Shown here: in pieces, positions 27,470 through 39,110 of the stretch
How the letters are laid out: every line of letters begins with the position of its first letter
Position numbering within the stretch: the first letter of the stretch is position 1
From: Myxocyprinus asiaticus
Lineage: Eukaryota > Chordata > Actinopteri > Cypriniformes > Catostomidae
Direction: 5' to 3'
DNA length: 64,000 nucleotides
NCBI RefSeq assembly: GCF_019703515.2
Contig: NC_059346.1
Coordinates: 18,173,501-18,237,500, forward strand
The notes under the pieces: generated by a model
What the model saw: the letters and a program-made list of their open reading frames with translations, nothing else
What the model was told of the DNA's origin: nothing
The model's database searches: none
Translations under genes and position numbers: made by a program

Positions 27470-28293
27470 AGCATGAGGTGCACAAATACAAAGTGAAAAG
27501 TAAACGTGGGAAACAGATCAATATTTAAGTCTTTTTTCTTTTTCTTTTTTTTTTTTTTTTTACCATAAATCTCCACTTTCACTTTCAGATGTGAAAGTGA
27601 AATTAAACAGTTACCACATGTGACTTTCAGATGTAAAAGTGAAAGTAAAAGTGGAGATTTAGAGTAAAAAGGACTTAACCCTCCTATTGTGTTCAGAATT
27701 TGTATACACCTTTAGCATTCAAGGGTCCATTTTAACCCATTGGATCTAAAGCTTTTAAATCATTCATAACCCAATGGTTTTTATCTAAAACTAAATTGTA
27801 AGTCATTAATAGGTTCTTAACTGTGCATACATGTAAAAAGATTGATATTTTTGGCATGTTAACTGACCGATATAAAAGTTATTATTTAATATGCCATGTT
27901 TCTTTTTTTAGAAATAATAAAATGTAGAAATTCTTTGACTTTTCAAAACATCCATTAACTACAGCAAAACCAGTGTGATACATGCAAAGACATCTTTTTT
28001 TATCAACATTTCTGTGAAATATTATCTAAATATAACATAATATGCAATTTATATTAACATCTAAATTAAGAATTACTAGTAATTTCAATTACTTGTACAC
28101 ATTTAGTATGCTGCAAGCTGGTTCAGCATCAGATGGCTGCAGAGTAAAATGTGGACAATTTCCTCTTTCAAGCCCCACTTAGACTAATGTGTGCATGAAC
28201 TTTTGCTCTCGTCACACCCCATTAGACAGTAGTACCTTTGATTTAGTTTATTTGTTATGTTTGTTACATCTGTCTTGTCTGTTTTTTACAGGA

Positions 28294-28335
<42 letters not shown>

Positions 28336-28532
28336 ATGTGTGTGTGTGTGTGTGTGAATATGTGTATGTGTGTGTGCATGTCACTTGCATTGTATGGACC
28401 TACAGAACTGAGATATTCTTCTAAAAATAATTTGTGTTTTTCAGAAGAAAGAAAGTCATACACATCTGGGATGTCATGAGGGTGAGTAAATGATGAGAGA
28501 ATTTTATTTTTTGGGTGAACTTTCCCTTTAAG
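27470..28532. repeat. Broken family A foldback pieces and TG microsatellite
   Basis: 27510-27665 holds the hairpin centre of family A (accataaatctccactttca against gtaaaagtggagatttagag). 28380-28532 holds its right arm (tacacatctgggatgtcatg ... gggtgaactttccctttaa). Between them lies about 600 bases of AT-rich sequence and a (TG)n run at 28295-28378. Confidence 0.65.
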
Positions 28533-31054
28533 CTTCATATAAAGATTTATTATGTACAGTTTAATTCATTTACACTATCACCAGTGTTTAATATAATATC
28601 ACTACTATTACAAAGTGAGAAGTAGTTAGGTAATTCCAAGGCTTTCTACTAAATTAAATAATTTAATGGCATACATCTCAATGAACTGAAAAACAATTGT
28701 ACTTAAAAAAAAAAAACATTGAAAACATGGGAGTTTTTGTGATACCTGTTTGAGATGACTTTCTTTTATTATATCTTACATTAGACGTGGGCAAAACTTC
28801 TGTTGTTAAAATGCTTATTAGTAAAACTTTAAATTACCTACATATCACAAGTTTCTGTGGGACCATTACTGAATTATCACTCTTTTTAAATACATTATAT
28901 ATACATACAGTATGTCCAAGTGTGAAAACCCATCAGCCAATCAGATTGGCTGTTTTGTATCCTGGGTCTTCTCTATCATATCATCAGCCAAATTCAAATT
29001 TACCTTGGCTGATGGAATGTAAAATAAGCCCCCCATCCTCTATGACAACATTACATACCTAACAAACATAACACACAAAGACGCACAGTAATGCACCTTC
29101 TTTCTCACTGTCTCTCTGTCTGTCTCTTACTCTCTCTCACTTCTATTTGCTCTTTATTTGGTGCCAAACCAATGTAAAAATAGACAGACAAACAGACAAA
29201 AAGAGACAGTCTGTATTTCAGTTGCTTTCCTTCAAAGGGAGGAACACATTGAGATGAACTGACTGAGTCTTGTGAGCTCTGCCATTGGTTCTGACAGCTG
29301 TCACTCAGCAGAGAGGCTCTGAGAAACAAGGCAGGTGGTACACTCTTCAAAATTCTCCCTGGGGATTGTGTTCCCTACCAAAATTAACCCCAACACACAC
29401 ACATGCACGTACACTCACACATATAGTGTATTTCTATGGGTCAGTCTTCTCTTTCTATGAGGCAGTGGAGTACAGAAGAAAGTGTATGACAGAAGGCACG
29501 GCGCTCTGTGTAGACTCGTTGACGTGTGTATGTGTGTGTGAGGGGACTGCTCTCATTCTGGATATTTAAATAAGGTGAGTATCAATCTATAGAATCAAAC
29601 AACCCAGCAACTCTCTCACATGCTAGTGAAACAATTCCACACATGGGCTTTAAACACATTTAGCGACAAGAGCACTGGCGCAGCATCTGTCAGACTGAAA
29701 GAGCAATATAATAACCTTTCATAGTTCTGTAATTTCACTCTCTCTTTTACTCTGTATCACTTCTAACAGTTTTTGATTTCTTTCAGCACATTCATTATTC
29801 TCTATTTCTATATTTAAGTATAACGGCAGATGATTGAAATGATCACATCTTAAGAAAGCAAAAGGGATTCTATATTTAATATTATGACTTATGTGATTGA
29901 ATCATATATGACTGTGTGCAGGGGGTCAGTTTGGGGGGTCTGAGAGACACCAAGGCCCTTATAAAATCTATAAATAATAATAATAATAATAAAGTATAAT
30001 AATAAAGTATCAACCTGCTACATTAAAGTTGCTGGTTGATACTTCGTTGAGTTTTCTTAATCTTATAAGAACAAAATTTCAATGTGATAACATTCACCAC
30101 TCATCCATTTTGAAAAATGTTACATTACTTCTGTTTGGGGTCTCAGAGACCTCAGCTATAAAATATGTTTAAATGCAATTAATTTTCACGTGCAAAAATG
30201 TTCTGTTATTTTGATACTTATTAGCATTTGTATTCATTATTGTATTTTTTGACAATGTGTTTTTGCTGGTACAGATTGACCCCAAATAGCAGCAACATTT
30301 CTATACTGGATAGCAATCGTATTTCTTAAAAAAATAAAATACAATTATGGATACATTTTGTAATACAGTAGAGAGTTAAACGAGAGTTTATATAGAGTAA
30401 TATCTGTCAGATGGGTTAGATTAGGTCAGTGGAAAATAAGGAATTTGAAAATAAAATAATAGGTTTAACACAGTGGGGTCTCTGGGACCAATCATGAGGG
30501 GTAAGAGGTTGTGTAAATTGGGTTTGTAATAATTTTGGGTTTACTGAGTTTTTGAGCAATAAAATGTCCTTTTAGTCTTGTAATAACACATTTATTAAGC
30601 AGCATTTGGGTATATTCTTGCTGATGCCTCTGTATGTAAGAGAGAGAGAGAGAGAGAGAGATAAACAGATCTGTTTGCTGATATGGCTTTTGGATGGTAG
30701 AATCTGGTGTTCAACTTGTAGTTTGGATTTAACATTTAGCTAAGACACATTACATGTGTACATATACAGATAAATTACTCTTTAGCTGGAAAGCTCTGAA
30801 TAGATAGCATGTAATACAGGAAGTATGGAGTGTGTTAGAAGATCCTTATGTGTTTGAACTTGCGTGTGTGTTTGAATGTGCAGGGGTCGAGTATGTCCAC
30901 CTGTTTCAGGTCATGCTCAGGCATGAGAACCTGCCAGTCAAACCAGCAGCACAAACACATCCCTCAAACCTGACAAAGAACCTTCAACAAACCCCTCTAC
31001 TAGTATGTGTGTGTCAATTTATGCAGGACCTTCTTATGGAGCTGAATTTAAAGG
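28533..31054. other. Intergenic stretch between the connexins with no recognised gene
   Basis: Mostly AT-rich. Between 29918 and 30500 there are three phrases of the type gggtctnnganac/agagacc (29935, 30136 and 30477) that may be remnants of one repeat. A (GA)n run lies at 30641-30661. No splice-supported coding sequence was seen. Confidence 0.45.
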
Positions 31055-31330
31055 TGAAGCATGTAATTTCTGAACCTCTAATGGCACCTCTAATGGTTTT
31101 CATACAAGCTTCACAAACACATTGCTGGTCTGCCATTCAACCAAACAGGTAGTCCTGCCCCAAACTCATGTCACTGGTTGAGACAATTTTGCTTTATCAT
31201 GCAAACGAACAGAAGATCACTGTAGCACCACAGAGCCACACAGTGTTTACACTTTTTGGGGAAATCAACCAACAAATGGCTTACTTATAGTTGTATCTGT
31301 ATTTTAAACTAGGATGGGAGAAAGTATTTT
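31055..31330. repeat. Dispersed repeat family D, copy 1
   Basis: Phrases gccccaaactcatgtcactg, ggttgagacaattttgct and caaatggcttacttatag recur in diverged form at 37480-37725 (caccccaaattcatgcaatt, caaatggcttccttatag). No coding capacity. The family name is unknown to me. Confidence 0.6.
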
Positions 31331-31334
31331 AAAG

Positions 31335-31480
31335 GGATAATTCACGGTGACTGAGACTAACATTCTGCCACAAAACATCCTTTTGTGTTCCACTAAAGAA
31401 AGAAAGTGAAATGGGTTTGGAACAACATGAAGATGAGTCAACGATAACAGAATTTTATTTTTGGATAGGCAATACCTTTA
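31335..31480. repeat. Foldback repeat family A, short copy
   Basis: Runs from agggataattcacggtgact to tttggataggcaataccttt, with the usual internal aagaaagaaagtgaaatggg and ggtttggaacaacatgaaga. It directly abuts family C at 31481. Confidence 0.7.
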
Positions 31481-32277
31481 AAGGAATATTCTGGGATTAA
31501 TACAAGTCAAGCTGAGTTGACAGCATTTGTGGCATAATGTTGATTACCACAAAAATTCATTTCGACTTGTCCCTTATTTTTTTTTATTTTTTTAAAAGGC
31601 AAAAATCTGGGTTACAGTGCAGCACTTACAATGGAAGTGAATAGTGCCAATTTTTGGAGAGTTTAAAGGCAGAAACGTGAAGCTTATAATTTTATAAAAG
31701 CACTTACAATAATTCTTCTGTTAAAACTCATGTATTTGAGCTGTAAAATTGAATTAAATAGTTATTTTTTACAGTCATTTTAGGGTTTGTTGACATTGCA
31801 TCGTCATGGCAACAAATCTGTACAATTTGCTTTAACTTTACACAGAAAAGGTTAGTAAGCGATTTTATTACACTAAAATTATGTTAACACATATATTGTT
31901 TACGTTTTGTGGCTATAATTTTAAAACAGTAAGTATTATAACATTTATGGATTGGCTCCATTGACTTCCATTTTAAATGCCTCATTGGAACTCAGATTTT
32001 AGCTTCTTTTTTTTTTTTTTTTTTAAAGAAAAGGAGGAGCAAGTCAAAATAAATTTTTTGTGAATTTGGTTAATCATTTTGGGATTCCCAGATCTCAGTT
32101 TTATAGGTATTTACAGCTGCACCATCTGCTCTGTACTGTTTTTGGGAGTAGCTTACACCCCCCAAAGCAGCAGAAACTTTGGGAGAGGTGATTACTGCTT
32201 TTGGAAAAGGTCATGAGGCATCAGTGTATTACTCCCTGCTAATTCAGAGTTTGGGGGACGGAGCTTTAACTTCTACC

Positions 32278-32784
32278 TGTAATGTTTAATGTGTGTGTTC
32301 ATGTATATCATGTCTTTTACTTTGTATTCTAGTTCCTGTTTCATGTCATGTGTTCCCTAGTCATGTGATGTCCTGTTTTCCCTCCATGTTCATGTGTCTT
32401 GTTTTCATTGGTTAATTTGTCTTGTTATCTTGTTATCAGTTCTCTCTATTCATTGGTCATCTTTGTCATGTGTTCTCCCATGTCTAGTATTTAAGCCCTC
32501 ATGTTTTCCATTGTCCCTTGTCAGGTATTGTGTTTGATAACGTGTCATGCTAAGCCAAGTCCAAGTCCAAGTCCAAGTCCAAGTCCAAGTCCAAGTCCAA
32601 GTCCAAGTCCAAGTCCAAGTCCAAGTCCAAGTCCAAGTCAATGTTCATGTAAATTGTTCATGTTTATGTTTTGTTTAGTTCACATCTATAGTTAGGGTTT
32701 TGGATTTCACGACTGTAAATAAAACTGCACTTGGGTTCTTCAAGTCATCGTCTTCATCGTTGTCAGCGCCAGCCACTCGTTACA
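32278..32784 (+). mobile_element. Solo LTR inside the LINE
   Basis: 507 bases beginning TGTAATG and ending CGTTACA (TG...CA termini), flanked by the 5-mers ctacc (32273-32277) and ctatc (32785-32789), which differ at one base. A TATA-like gtatttaag near 32489 and aataaaactgc near 32719 suit an LTR promoter and poly(A) site. The sister LINE at 20400-20450 lacks this block and reads straight across, which confirms an insertion. No internal retroviral genes are present. Orientation is inferred from the aataaa. Confidence 0.8.
32555..32638. repeat. Hexanucleotide tandem repeat (CCAAGT)n
   Basis: About 14 perfect head-to-tail copies of ccaagt within the solo LTR. The perfection indicates recent expansion. 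The six-base period makes the repeat appear as an open frame in several phases, which is not a gene. Confidence 0.97.
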
Positions 32785-32930
32785 CTATCAAGAGATTATG
32801 GGAGAAAGATTTGAACTTGGTATTGGAGGAGGGAGTGTGGGCTAGGATTCTAAAAAATGTCAAGTCTGCATCTAGAGATGCAAGGGTGTGCCTCATGCAA
32901 TTCAAGATTTTACATAGATTCTGTTGGACC

Positions 32931-33298
32931 TGGGGGCCTGGGTAGCTCAGTGGTAAAATACGCTGGCTACCACCCCTGGAGTTCGCTAGTTCGCTAGTTC
33001 GAATCCCAGGGTGTGCTGAGTGACTCCAGCCAGGTCTCCTAAGCAACCAAATTGGCCCGGTTGCTAGGGAGGGTAGAGTCACATGGGGTAACCTCCTCGT
33101 GGTCGCTATAATGTGGTTTGTTCTCGGTGGGGCACATGGTGAATTGAGCGTGGTTGCCGCGGTGGATGGCGTGAAACCTCCACATGCGCTATGTCCCTGT
33201 GGCAACGCGCTCAACAAGCCATGTGATAAGCTGCACGGGTTGACTGTCTCAGACGCGGAGGCAACTGAGATTCGTCCTCTGCCACCCGGACTGAGGAA
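32931..33298 (+). mobile_element. tRNA-derived SINE, 3'-truncated, inside the LINE
   Basis: Same family as 26780-27224. It begins tgggggcctgggtagctcag and contains a duplicated ttcgctag at the B-box region (ttcgctagttcgctagttcg). It stops at ccacccggactgagg without the usual tail. The adjoining LINE also lacks about 55 bases compared with its sister copy, so a later deletion probably removed both. Confidence 0.88.
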
Positions 33299-34152
33299 CC
33301 AGAAGTTGGAGACACAGCCCATGTCTTCTGGGGGTGTGTTAAGATCCAAGATTTTTGGTTGAAGGTTCAGTTATTTGTGTGATGTTTTGGGCACTCAAAT
33401 TTTACTTTGTATTTTGGGGCAATGGGGCGGTCATAAATGTGAGGGACAGATATATAAAAAATTGGGTTCTGACTAGTATTATGGTTGGCAGACAAATTAT
33501 TTTAAGGGGTCGGAAGTCGGACAGAGTGCCATCATTTCCAGAGTGATGTGCGGAGATGGGGAGGGTGGCAGCATTTGAAGAAGGGTTATCTAGAAGACTG
33601 GGAAATTTGGTCTTGTTTGTGGGAAAGTGGGACAAATATCTGCAGTTTTTGGAGGGCTCTCGGGGAGGGACAGTGGAGAGAGAGGCATAGTTGTTAAGTG
33701 TGTGATTATTATATTTTATTTATTTATTTTTATTTATGTATTTTTTTTGTCTTTTTTCTTTTATTGATTTTAATTTATTTGTTTTATTTGTTTTTTTGTG
33801 TCTATAATCATGTGGGACCACTGGGGTGTTCTTGTGGGTGGGGTTGGGGATTAGGGGCAGGTAATAGAAGAGGTTAAGTACTGATTCTGTTTGTATATGT
33901 TTTGCTTTTATCTGTTTAATATATGAATCAATAAAATGTTAATCACAAAAAAAAAAAAATAAATAAATAAATAAAAAAAAATGGTTATCAATATTATGCC
34001 ACAAATGCTGTCAATTGATCTGAACTTGTATTGAACACAGAATATTCCTTTAACATAAAAAAATTACACACATTCCCTTTAAAAAGCCAAGTATTAATAT
34101 GTTTGTATGTGTTTATATGTTCGATGTTTGTGCAGGTGGGCACACAGCAGTA

Positions 34153-35214
34153 ATGGGAGACTGGAGCTCTCTTGGGAAGCTTTTGGAAAGCGCCCAAGAA
34201 CACTCCACGGTGGTAGGGAAAGTCTGGCTTACCGTCCTCTTCATCTTCCGTATCCTAGTGCTTGGTACTGCTGCAGAGAATGTTTGGGGTGACGAGCAGT
34301 CTGGCTTCACATGTGATACCAAGCAGCCTGGTTGTCAGAATGTTTGTTACGACAAAACTTTCCCAATCTCTCACATCCGATTCTGGGTGATGCAGATCAT
34401 CTTTGTGTCCACCCCAACGCTGATCTACCTGGGCCACATCTTTCACCTGGTGCGTATGGAGCAGAAGCATAAATGCAATCAGCCAAGCGGGACGGACAAA
34501 CAGGCCCTGATCAGTACCAAAGCTGGAAAGAGTCCTGTTCGGGATGAGCAGGGGAAGATTCGTCTGCAGGGCGTCTTGCTACGCACATATGTCTTCAACA
34601 TAATCTTCAAAACACTGTTTGAAGTGGGCTTTATTGTGGCACAGTACTTCCTGTATGGATTTGAGCTAAAGCCACTGTACACCTGCAATAGGTGGCCCTG
34701 CCCCAACACCGTCAACTGCTACATCTCACGACCGACAGAGAAAACCATCTTCATAATTTTCATGCTAGCCGTGGCCTGCTTGTCTCTGCTGCTCAACCTG
34801 GTGGAGATGTATCACCTGGGCTTCACCAAGTGCCGACAGGGTCTTCGATACAGACACTCTCATTCCGTCTGTGACACTGAATCTAAAACGGCCAGTGAGG
34901 ATGCCATGGTTTCTTTTGTGCCAAACTACCCATATTTTCACCCCCACTCACCTCCCTCTGCCCCCTTCCCCACCGAGCCCCACTTCAACCTCTCAGAACC
35001 GGATGGAACCTTCCCGCCCCATGGCAGCCGCTCCGTCTACAAGCAGAACCGGGAGAACATGGCTGTAGAGCGCAGTGGCAAGCCTGACACAGAAGTCAAG
35101 ACCAACAAAAACTCCAACTCCGCACCTGGATCCCCTGTAAGCCAGCAACGCAGGCCTAGCCATTCAAATCGCTATAGCAGCAATAAGACTAGGCTGGATG
35201 ACCTCAAAATCTGA
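34153..35214 (+). CDS. Alpha-group connexin, 353 residues (GJA5/GJA1-like, possibly zebrafish cx39.9-like)
   Basis: Gap-junction subunit in one coding exon. The ATG at 34153 follows an acceptor (gtttgtgcag, ending 34136), and the start [19 protein letters not shown] is the alpha-group start. Membrane segments lie at about 21-42, 77-99, 143-166 and 198-222. Loop 1 cysteines are C54, C61 and C65; loop 2 cysteines are C178, C183 and C189, followed by SRPTEKT. The cytoplasmic loop is moderate in size (about 101-140). The tail from 225 is Pro/Ser-rich (for example [11 protein letters not shown]), then basic, and ends TRLDDLKI, very like the PDZ ligand of Cx43 (DDLEI). Overall nearest to GJA5/GJA4/GJA1, but at position 185 it has Asn where those have His. 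The predicted mass near 40 kDa would suit zebrafish cx39.9; this is a guess, so no symbol is given. It is on the same strand as gjb1, 8.1 kb downstream. Confidence 0.93.
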   Translation: MGDWSSLGKLLESAQEHSTVVGKVWLTVLFIFRILVLGTAAENVWGDEQSGFTCDTKQPGCQNVCYDKTFPISHIRFWVMQIIFVSTPTLIYLGHIFHLVRMEQKHKCNQPSGTDKQALISTKAGKSPVRDEQGKIRLQGVLLRTYVFNIIFKTLFEVGFIVAQYFLYGFELKPLYTCNRWPCPNTVNCYISRPTEKTIFIIFMLAVACLSLLLNLVEMYHLGFTKCRQGLRYRHSHSVCDTESKTASEDAMVSFVPNYPYFHPHSPPSAPFPTEPHFNLSEPDGTFPPHGSRSVYKQNRENMAVERSGKPDTEVKTNKNSNSAPGSPVSQQRRPSHSNRYSSNKTRLDDLKI

Positions 35215-36025
35215 TCAGAAGGAAAAGAGACTCCATTTTCTGATTCACGGCTTTCCCATTCTGAAGGCATGGGAAATACACTCTCGTGGACACATGCATT
35301 TTTAGCACCCAAGGTGTGATGAAAAGTGTTATTTAGAGTGAAGTGAGATTCAGAGAAGAATTGGTGTATTGCCTTACTTTAATCAGGACTTTTGTGAAAT
35401 GGAATGTTGCAATGTGAGAAATCTAAATTAGTTAACCTTACTTAGAAAAAAACATGCAAACCGATTGCCTTAAAAAATCTAAGTAAATGTACTTATATGG
35501 CTTAATTATTTAAGAACAGTTTACTAGTTACAAGTAAAATGAACTCATCTATGACTAAAGTATTGTTGTTTTTATTAAAATATTTAAATTGAGTTATAGC
35601 ACGTCTTATACAATACAAGGGAAATTATGACTGGACTCTCGGTTAGCCATTTAGCACACTGGATTATTCTCAGTACTTTTTAGTGCACGTAAATCTACAC
35701 TTTTGTAAAGTACAATTGAGTACAGAAGAATTAATAAATTTAACAGGCTCCAAGTTCACCAGAAGTAACACTAATCACCCTAATGGTGACTTCAGACAAA
35801 TCACAACTAACAACCAGCTACAACAAAACAACAATAGCCATAAGAATTAAAACTACATACATTGTTAAATAACAATGATTATTTTTCTACATAAGTTCCC
35901 TTGTCTTGACCAAACATTCATAATTTATTCAAGCGCAAGAGCTTATGAGTATTCCACACAGCGCAATTTTGTACTTGATCATTTTGAGTTAGTAGTACTC
36001 GAAACCAAAGTTTAAAGAACATATA
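35215..36025. other. 3' untranslated region and spacer after the alpha connexin
   Basis: AT-rich with no repeat recognised. A candidate poly(A) signal aataaa lies at 35733-35738, about 520 bases beyond the stop. Confidence 0.5.
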
Positions 36026-36576
36026 CACTACCGGTCAAAAGTTTTGAAACACTAATTCTTTATTATAATTTTTTTTTCTCCACATTTTAGAATAATAGTA
36101 AAGTCATCAAAACTATGGAATAACATAAATGGAACTATGGGAATTATTTTGTGACTAAACAAAATCCAAAATAAATCAAAACTGTGTTATATTTTAGCAT
36201 CTTCAATGTAGTCACCCTTTGCCTAGAATTTGCAGACATGTACTCTTGACATTTTCTCAAACAGCTTCTTGAGGTATCACCCTGGGATGCTTTTTAAACA
36301 GTATTGAAGGAGTTCCCATCTATGTTGGGCACTTATTGGCTGCTTTTCTTTATTATTTGGTCCAAGTCATCAATTTCAAAAACGTTTTTATTTATTTATT
36401 TATTTATTTATTTTTATTACATTTTAGTTTTATAATTAAATTACTATGGTGGTACAATTATATTTTTGTCTACAAAACTAATTTCAAACATTTAAGCATA
36501 CGCCTTCAGATCAAAAGATTTTTAACATCATGAGAAACATTTAAGTCAAGTGCTTCAAAACTTTTGACCTGTAGTG
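36026..36576. mobile_element. Short Tc1-like relic
   Basis: The left end cactaccggtcaaaagtttt and the inverted right end aaaacttttgacctgtagtg are each flanked by TA (36024-36025 and 36577-36578). It is 551 bases, so internally deleted. The interior (gtagtcaccctttgcctaga) corresponds to the usual Tc1 3' coding region read in reverse. A (TTTA)n run sits at 36387-36414. Confidence 0.85.
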
Positions 36577-36999
36577 TATATTTGAGTCATGATTCCAAAA
36601 TGTGACATTTCAAGTACTGTTTAATTAGAACCACTTGATTGTTTTTCTTAATGACAACTTTAGGGTTTAAAGAGTAATGGTAACTTAATTAAAACTAATA
36701 AATTGTAAAAAATAAAGCTTAAATTGAGTCAACATTTATTTTTTTTTTACATTTGAGATAGCTATTAGTATTTATCGTGTGGATTATACTTTCAAATTAT
36801 TAAAAAAATGCTTTCATTTACCAGCAATAAAACACTTAGGAGACCTATGGGTAAAATGTGAATGTTGGATGTTGAAATTTTGCAGTGTTTGCAATTGGTC
36901 TGAAGTGTAATTGCTGCCATGGAAACTGACTCAATTCCTTTAGAAACAATCAGTGAAGAAAAACTGATTAATTTAATTTGTCTCACATTTTAAAAGAGT

Positions 37000-37480
37000 G
37001 TATGTAATTTCCAGTTCTGGAAAAGCTTACAAAGTAATTAGTTACTATAATCTGATTACTTTGTATTCAAAAAGTAGTGCAATGCATTACATTTTAAATT
37101 ACTGTAATCAGATTACAGTTACTGATTTTCAAAGTTAATTACTTTTAAGTACATCACTTGGGTTACACATATTTCTAAAATAATATTATTTATGTAGAAA
37201 CCATTTAAAACATTTTCATACGTACACCTGTTTGTTTCTGTGACAGCTGAAGGCATAACGACTGTGAAAAAGGAGGAAATATAGACATTATTTTGAAATC
37301 ATTGAGCGGAAAAACAAACTATTCTGTGAAAATTGTTTTAGAAAGTAACTTAAAAGCAAACTAATTTGTAATGTGATTATTTTCCCCATGAAGTAATTGG
37401 TAAAGTAATTTGAAGAAAATTTTAGAGAAGATATAAGTCATTTGTGGTGGATTACTAGTTTTGAGCAATTTATCCAACAC
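37000..37480. repeat. hAT-like non-autonomous element remnant
   Basis: Dense alternation of taattacttt/aaagtaatta phrases, with gattactgt near 37100-37120 answered by gtaatgtgatta near 37367, and an end reading atccaacactgg near 37470. This is typical of small hAT-like palindromic elements in fish. The ends are approximate. Confidence 0.45.
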
Positions 37481-37725
37481 TGGTAATTTCTGCGCCACTA
37501 GCATCATGAAAAAAGAATTGTAAAAATAATTATTATTTTCAACAGATGGTCTCACCCCAAATTCATGCAATTGGTTGAGCCAGTGTTGCTGTGTCTGGTT
37601 GATCTGAATGGTCAAACAAAGTAATGTATTTATGGTGCTACAGTGTTTAAACCTTTCAGGGATATCATCCTACAAATGGCTTCCTTATAGGTGCCTCTGT
37701 ATAACTGTATAAAGCTGGGACAGAA
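37481..37725. repeat. Dispersed repeat family D, copy 2
   Basis: Diverged copy of 31055-31330, sharing ggttgagccagtgttgct-type sequence and caaatggcttccttatag. No coding capacity. Confidence 0.55.
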
Positions 37726-38867
37726 ACAATTATAAAAAAATAAATAAAAAACAACACACTTTAGTTTTAAATATCTTTTACACAACAACCTGACACACAC
37801 ATACACAGTGTCAAATACCAGTTATTTTTATTTTCAATGAGATTTTAGATTAAGAACAGAATTTCAGATTGTTAATATTTGAAGATTTGAGCTGAAATGA
37901 ATCAAATCTAATGCACACATATGGAAGGTATGGACTTCAGTTCTGATAATCTTAACCTGAGGTTCACAGCATCATCAGTGTGTGTCTATGGTCAGTTTAA
38001 AACTCTTTAGCCAGAGATCCACCACTGTACAAATTTACTGTCCACACATTCTCAGCATGTAAACATGATTCATATAAACTTAAGTTGTTATGTGTGTGTG
38101 TTCACTTCTTAAATAAACACTGGAGTCTATTCTAAGAAGACTGAAACAAGTACCCAGAGACACTCTGTATATGCGTGTGTGTTCAGAGTGAAACCTGAGA
38201 CAGTTCTGGCAGACGAATGGGAAGGAACACTGATTGGCTAAATCCGTTTCATTAGGCAAGAGTGCAGATTGGCTCAAAAGTTCTGAATTGGCCAAAAACT
38301 TCCCAGCATAATTCCACATACATTAGAGAGTGTGACAGGGCAATAATACACTTTTATGGTCTCTCTATCTCTGTTCCAAAACCTAGTGAGCTGCCTTGAT
38401 TTCTACATGGGCAGATACCTTCTAAAGCTCATCCTAGATTATATGGAACCTTATAAGTGACTGGTTTGCAATGCTCTTTTCTGACAGCAACTCTGTTAAC
38501 TGTCAAATATTGTCCACACAATTGTGTCCTCATGTAAAATGCAAGAGACTACACTAACGTTCATAGTTGATTAAATAAAGCATGATGTTAACAGGTTGCT
38601 AAGCTCAAATGACTTAATAATTAAATATGCATACAGAATGCACACAAATATTTGGTGAAATGGTGCATGCTTAATGAAAGGTAACAATTTTCTATCAATA
38701 CATTTTAGTAGGTATAATGTATTTAAAATGAAAATGTAAAAACAAATTTGACTGAGCTTGTTGCAGTCCATTCTACAATGGCCTTATCTGCAAAGGATAC
38801 ATAAAATGTAGTACATGACTTGTATTATACATAAAAAATTGGCATATGTTCATGTACTACAAAGTCA
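37726..38867. other. Intergenic AT-rich sequence
   Basis: No gene or known repeat was recognised. There are many short A/T runs, and all frames are interrupted. Confidence 0.45.
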
Positions 38868-39110
38868 GAGAAGGATGGGTCTGGTTCCACTCAAGGTTTT
38901 TCCCCTCCATTAACTCAACATCTTATGGCGTTTTTCTTTGCCACAGTTGCCTTTGGCTTGCTCACTTGGGGTTCAAAGAATTTAGGAATGATTGTCTATT
39001 AAGCTGTCAGAAATTTTTATGACATTACAGTATTATTTTTTTGTAAAGCTGCTTTTGAAATTATGTGTATTATCAAAAAGCACTATACAAATAAAAATGA
39101 CGACTTTTAG
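38868..39110 (+). mobile_element. L2-type LINE 3' tail
   Basis: Characteristic fish L2-like 3' end: ttccactcaaggtttttccc, ggcgtttttctttgccac, ggcttgctcacttggggttc, then gtaaagctgctttt and the terminus caaaaagcactatacaaata. It is severely 5'-truncated, with no protein portion. Confidence 0.75.

Larger units (their letters stand above)
32076..33974 (+). mobile_element. 5'-truncated L1/Tx1-type LINE, plus strand, with poly(A)
   Basis: Close relative of the LINE at 19616-22340: both contain the segment translating LNLVLEEGVWARIL and the phrase tgaggcatcagtgtattact. The 3' end is intact (aatcaataaaatgttaatca, then a long A-rich tail 33946-33974). Imperfect target duplication: tggttaatca before the LINE near 32066 and tggttatca after the tail near 33981. 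It is interrupted by a solo LTR and by a SINE. No working frame remains. Confidence 0.88.
31481..34053. repeat. Foldback repeat family C, interrupted by a LINE
   Basis: The left part (31481-32075) begins aaaggaatattctgggatta. The right part (33975-34053) ends gtattgaacacagaatattc plus cttta, its inverted partner. Joined together the two parts give the same order as the uninterrupted copy at 46600-47220. The gap is filled by a retrotransposon. Confidence 0.85.

Noticed and set aside
28189..28479. Cys-Val repeat open frame
   Set aside because: Translation of a (TG)n microsatellite.
30832..31152. 106-codon plus-strand frame between the connexins
   Set aside because: Its second half overlaps dispersed repeat family D; no known domain, and no splice partners.
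32450..32695. Open frames of alternating Trp-Thr or Pro-Ser on the two strands
   Set aside because: They are translations of the CCAAGT hexamer array; no splice, start context or conservation supports a protein.
32780..33349. 189-codon minus-strand open frame
   Set aside because: It runs across a SINE and the LINE antisense; it has no family resemblance apart from repeat-derived sequence.
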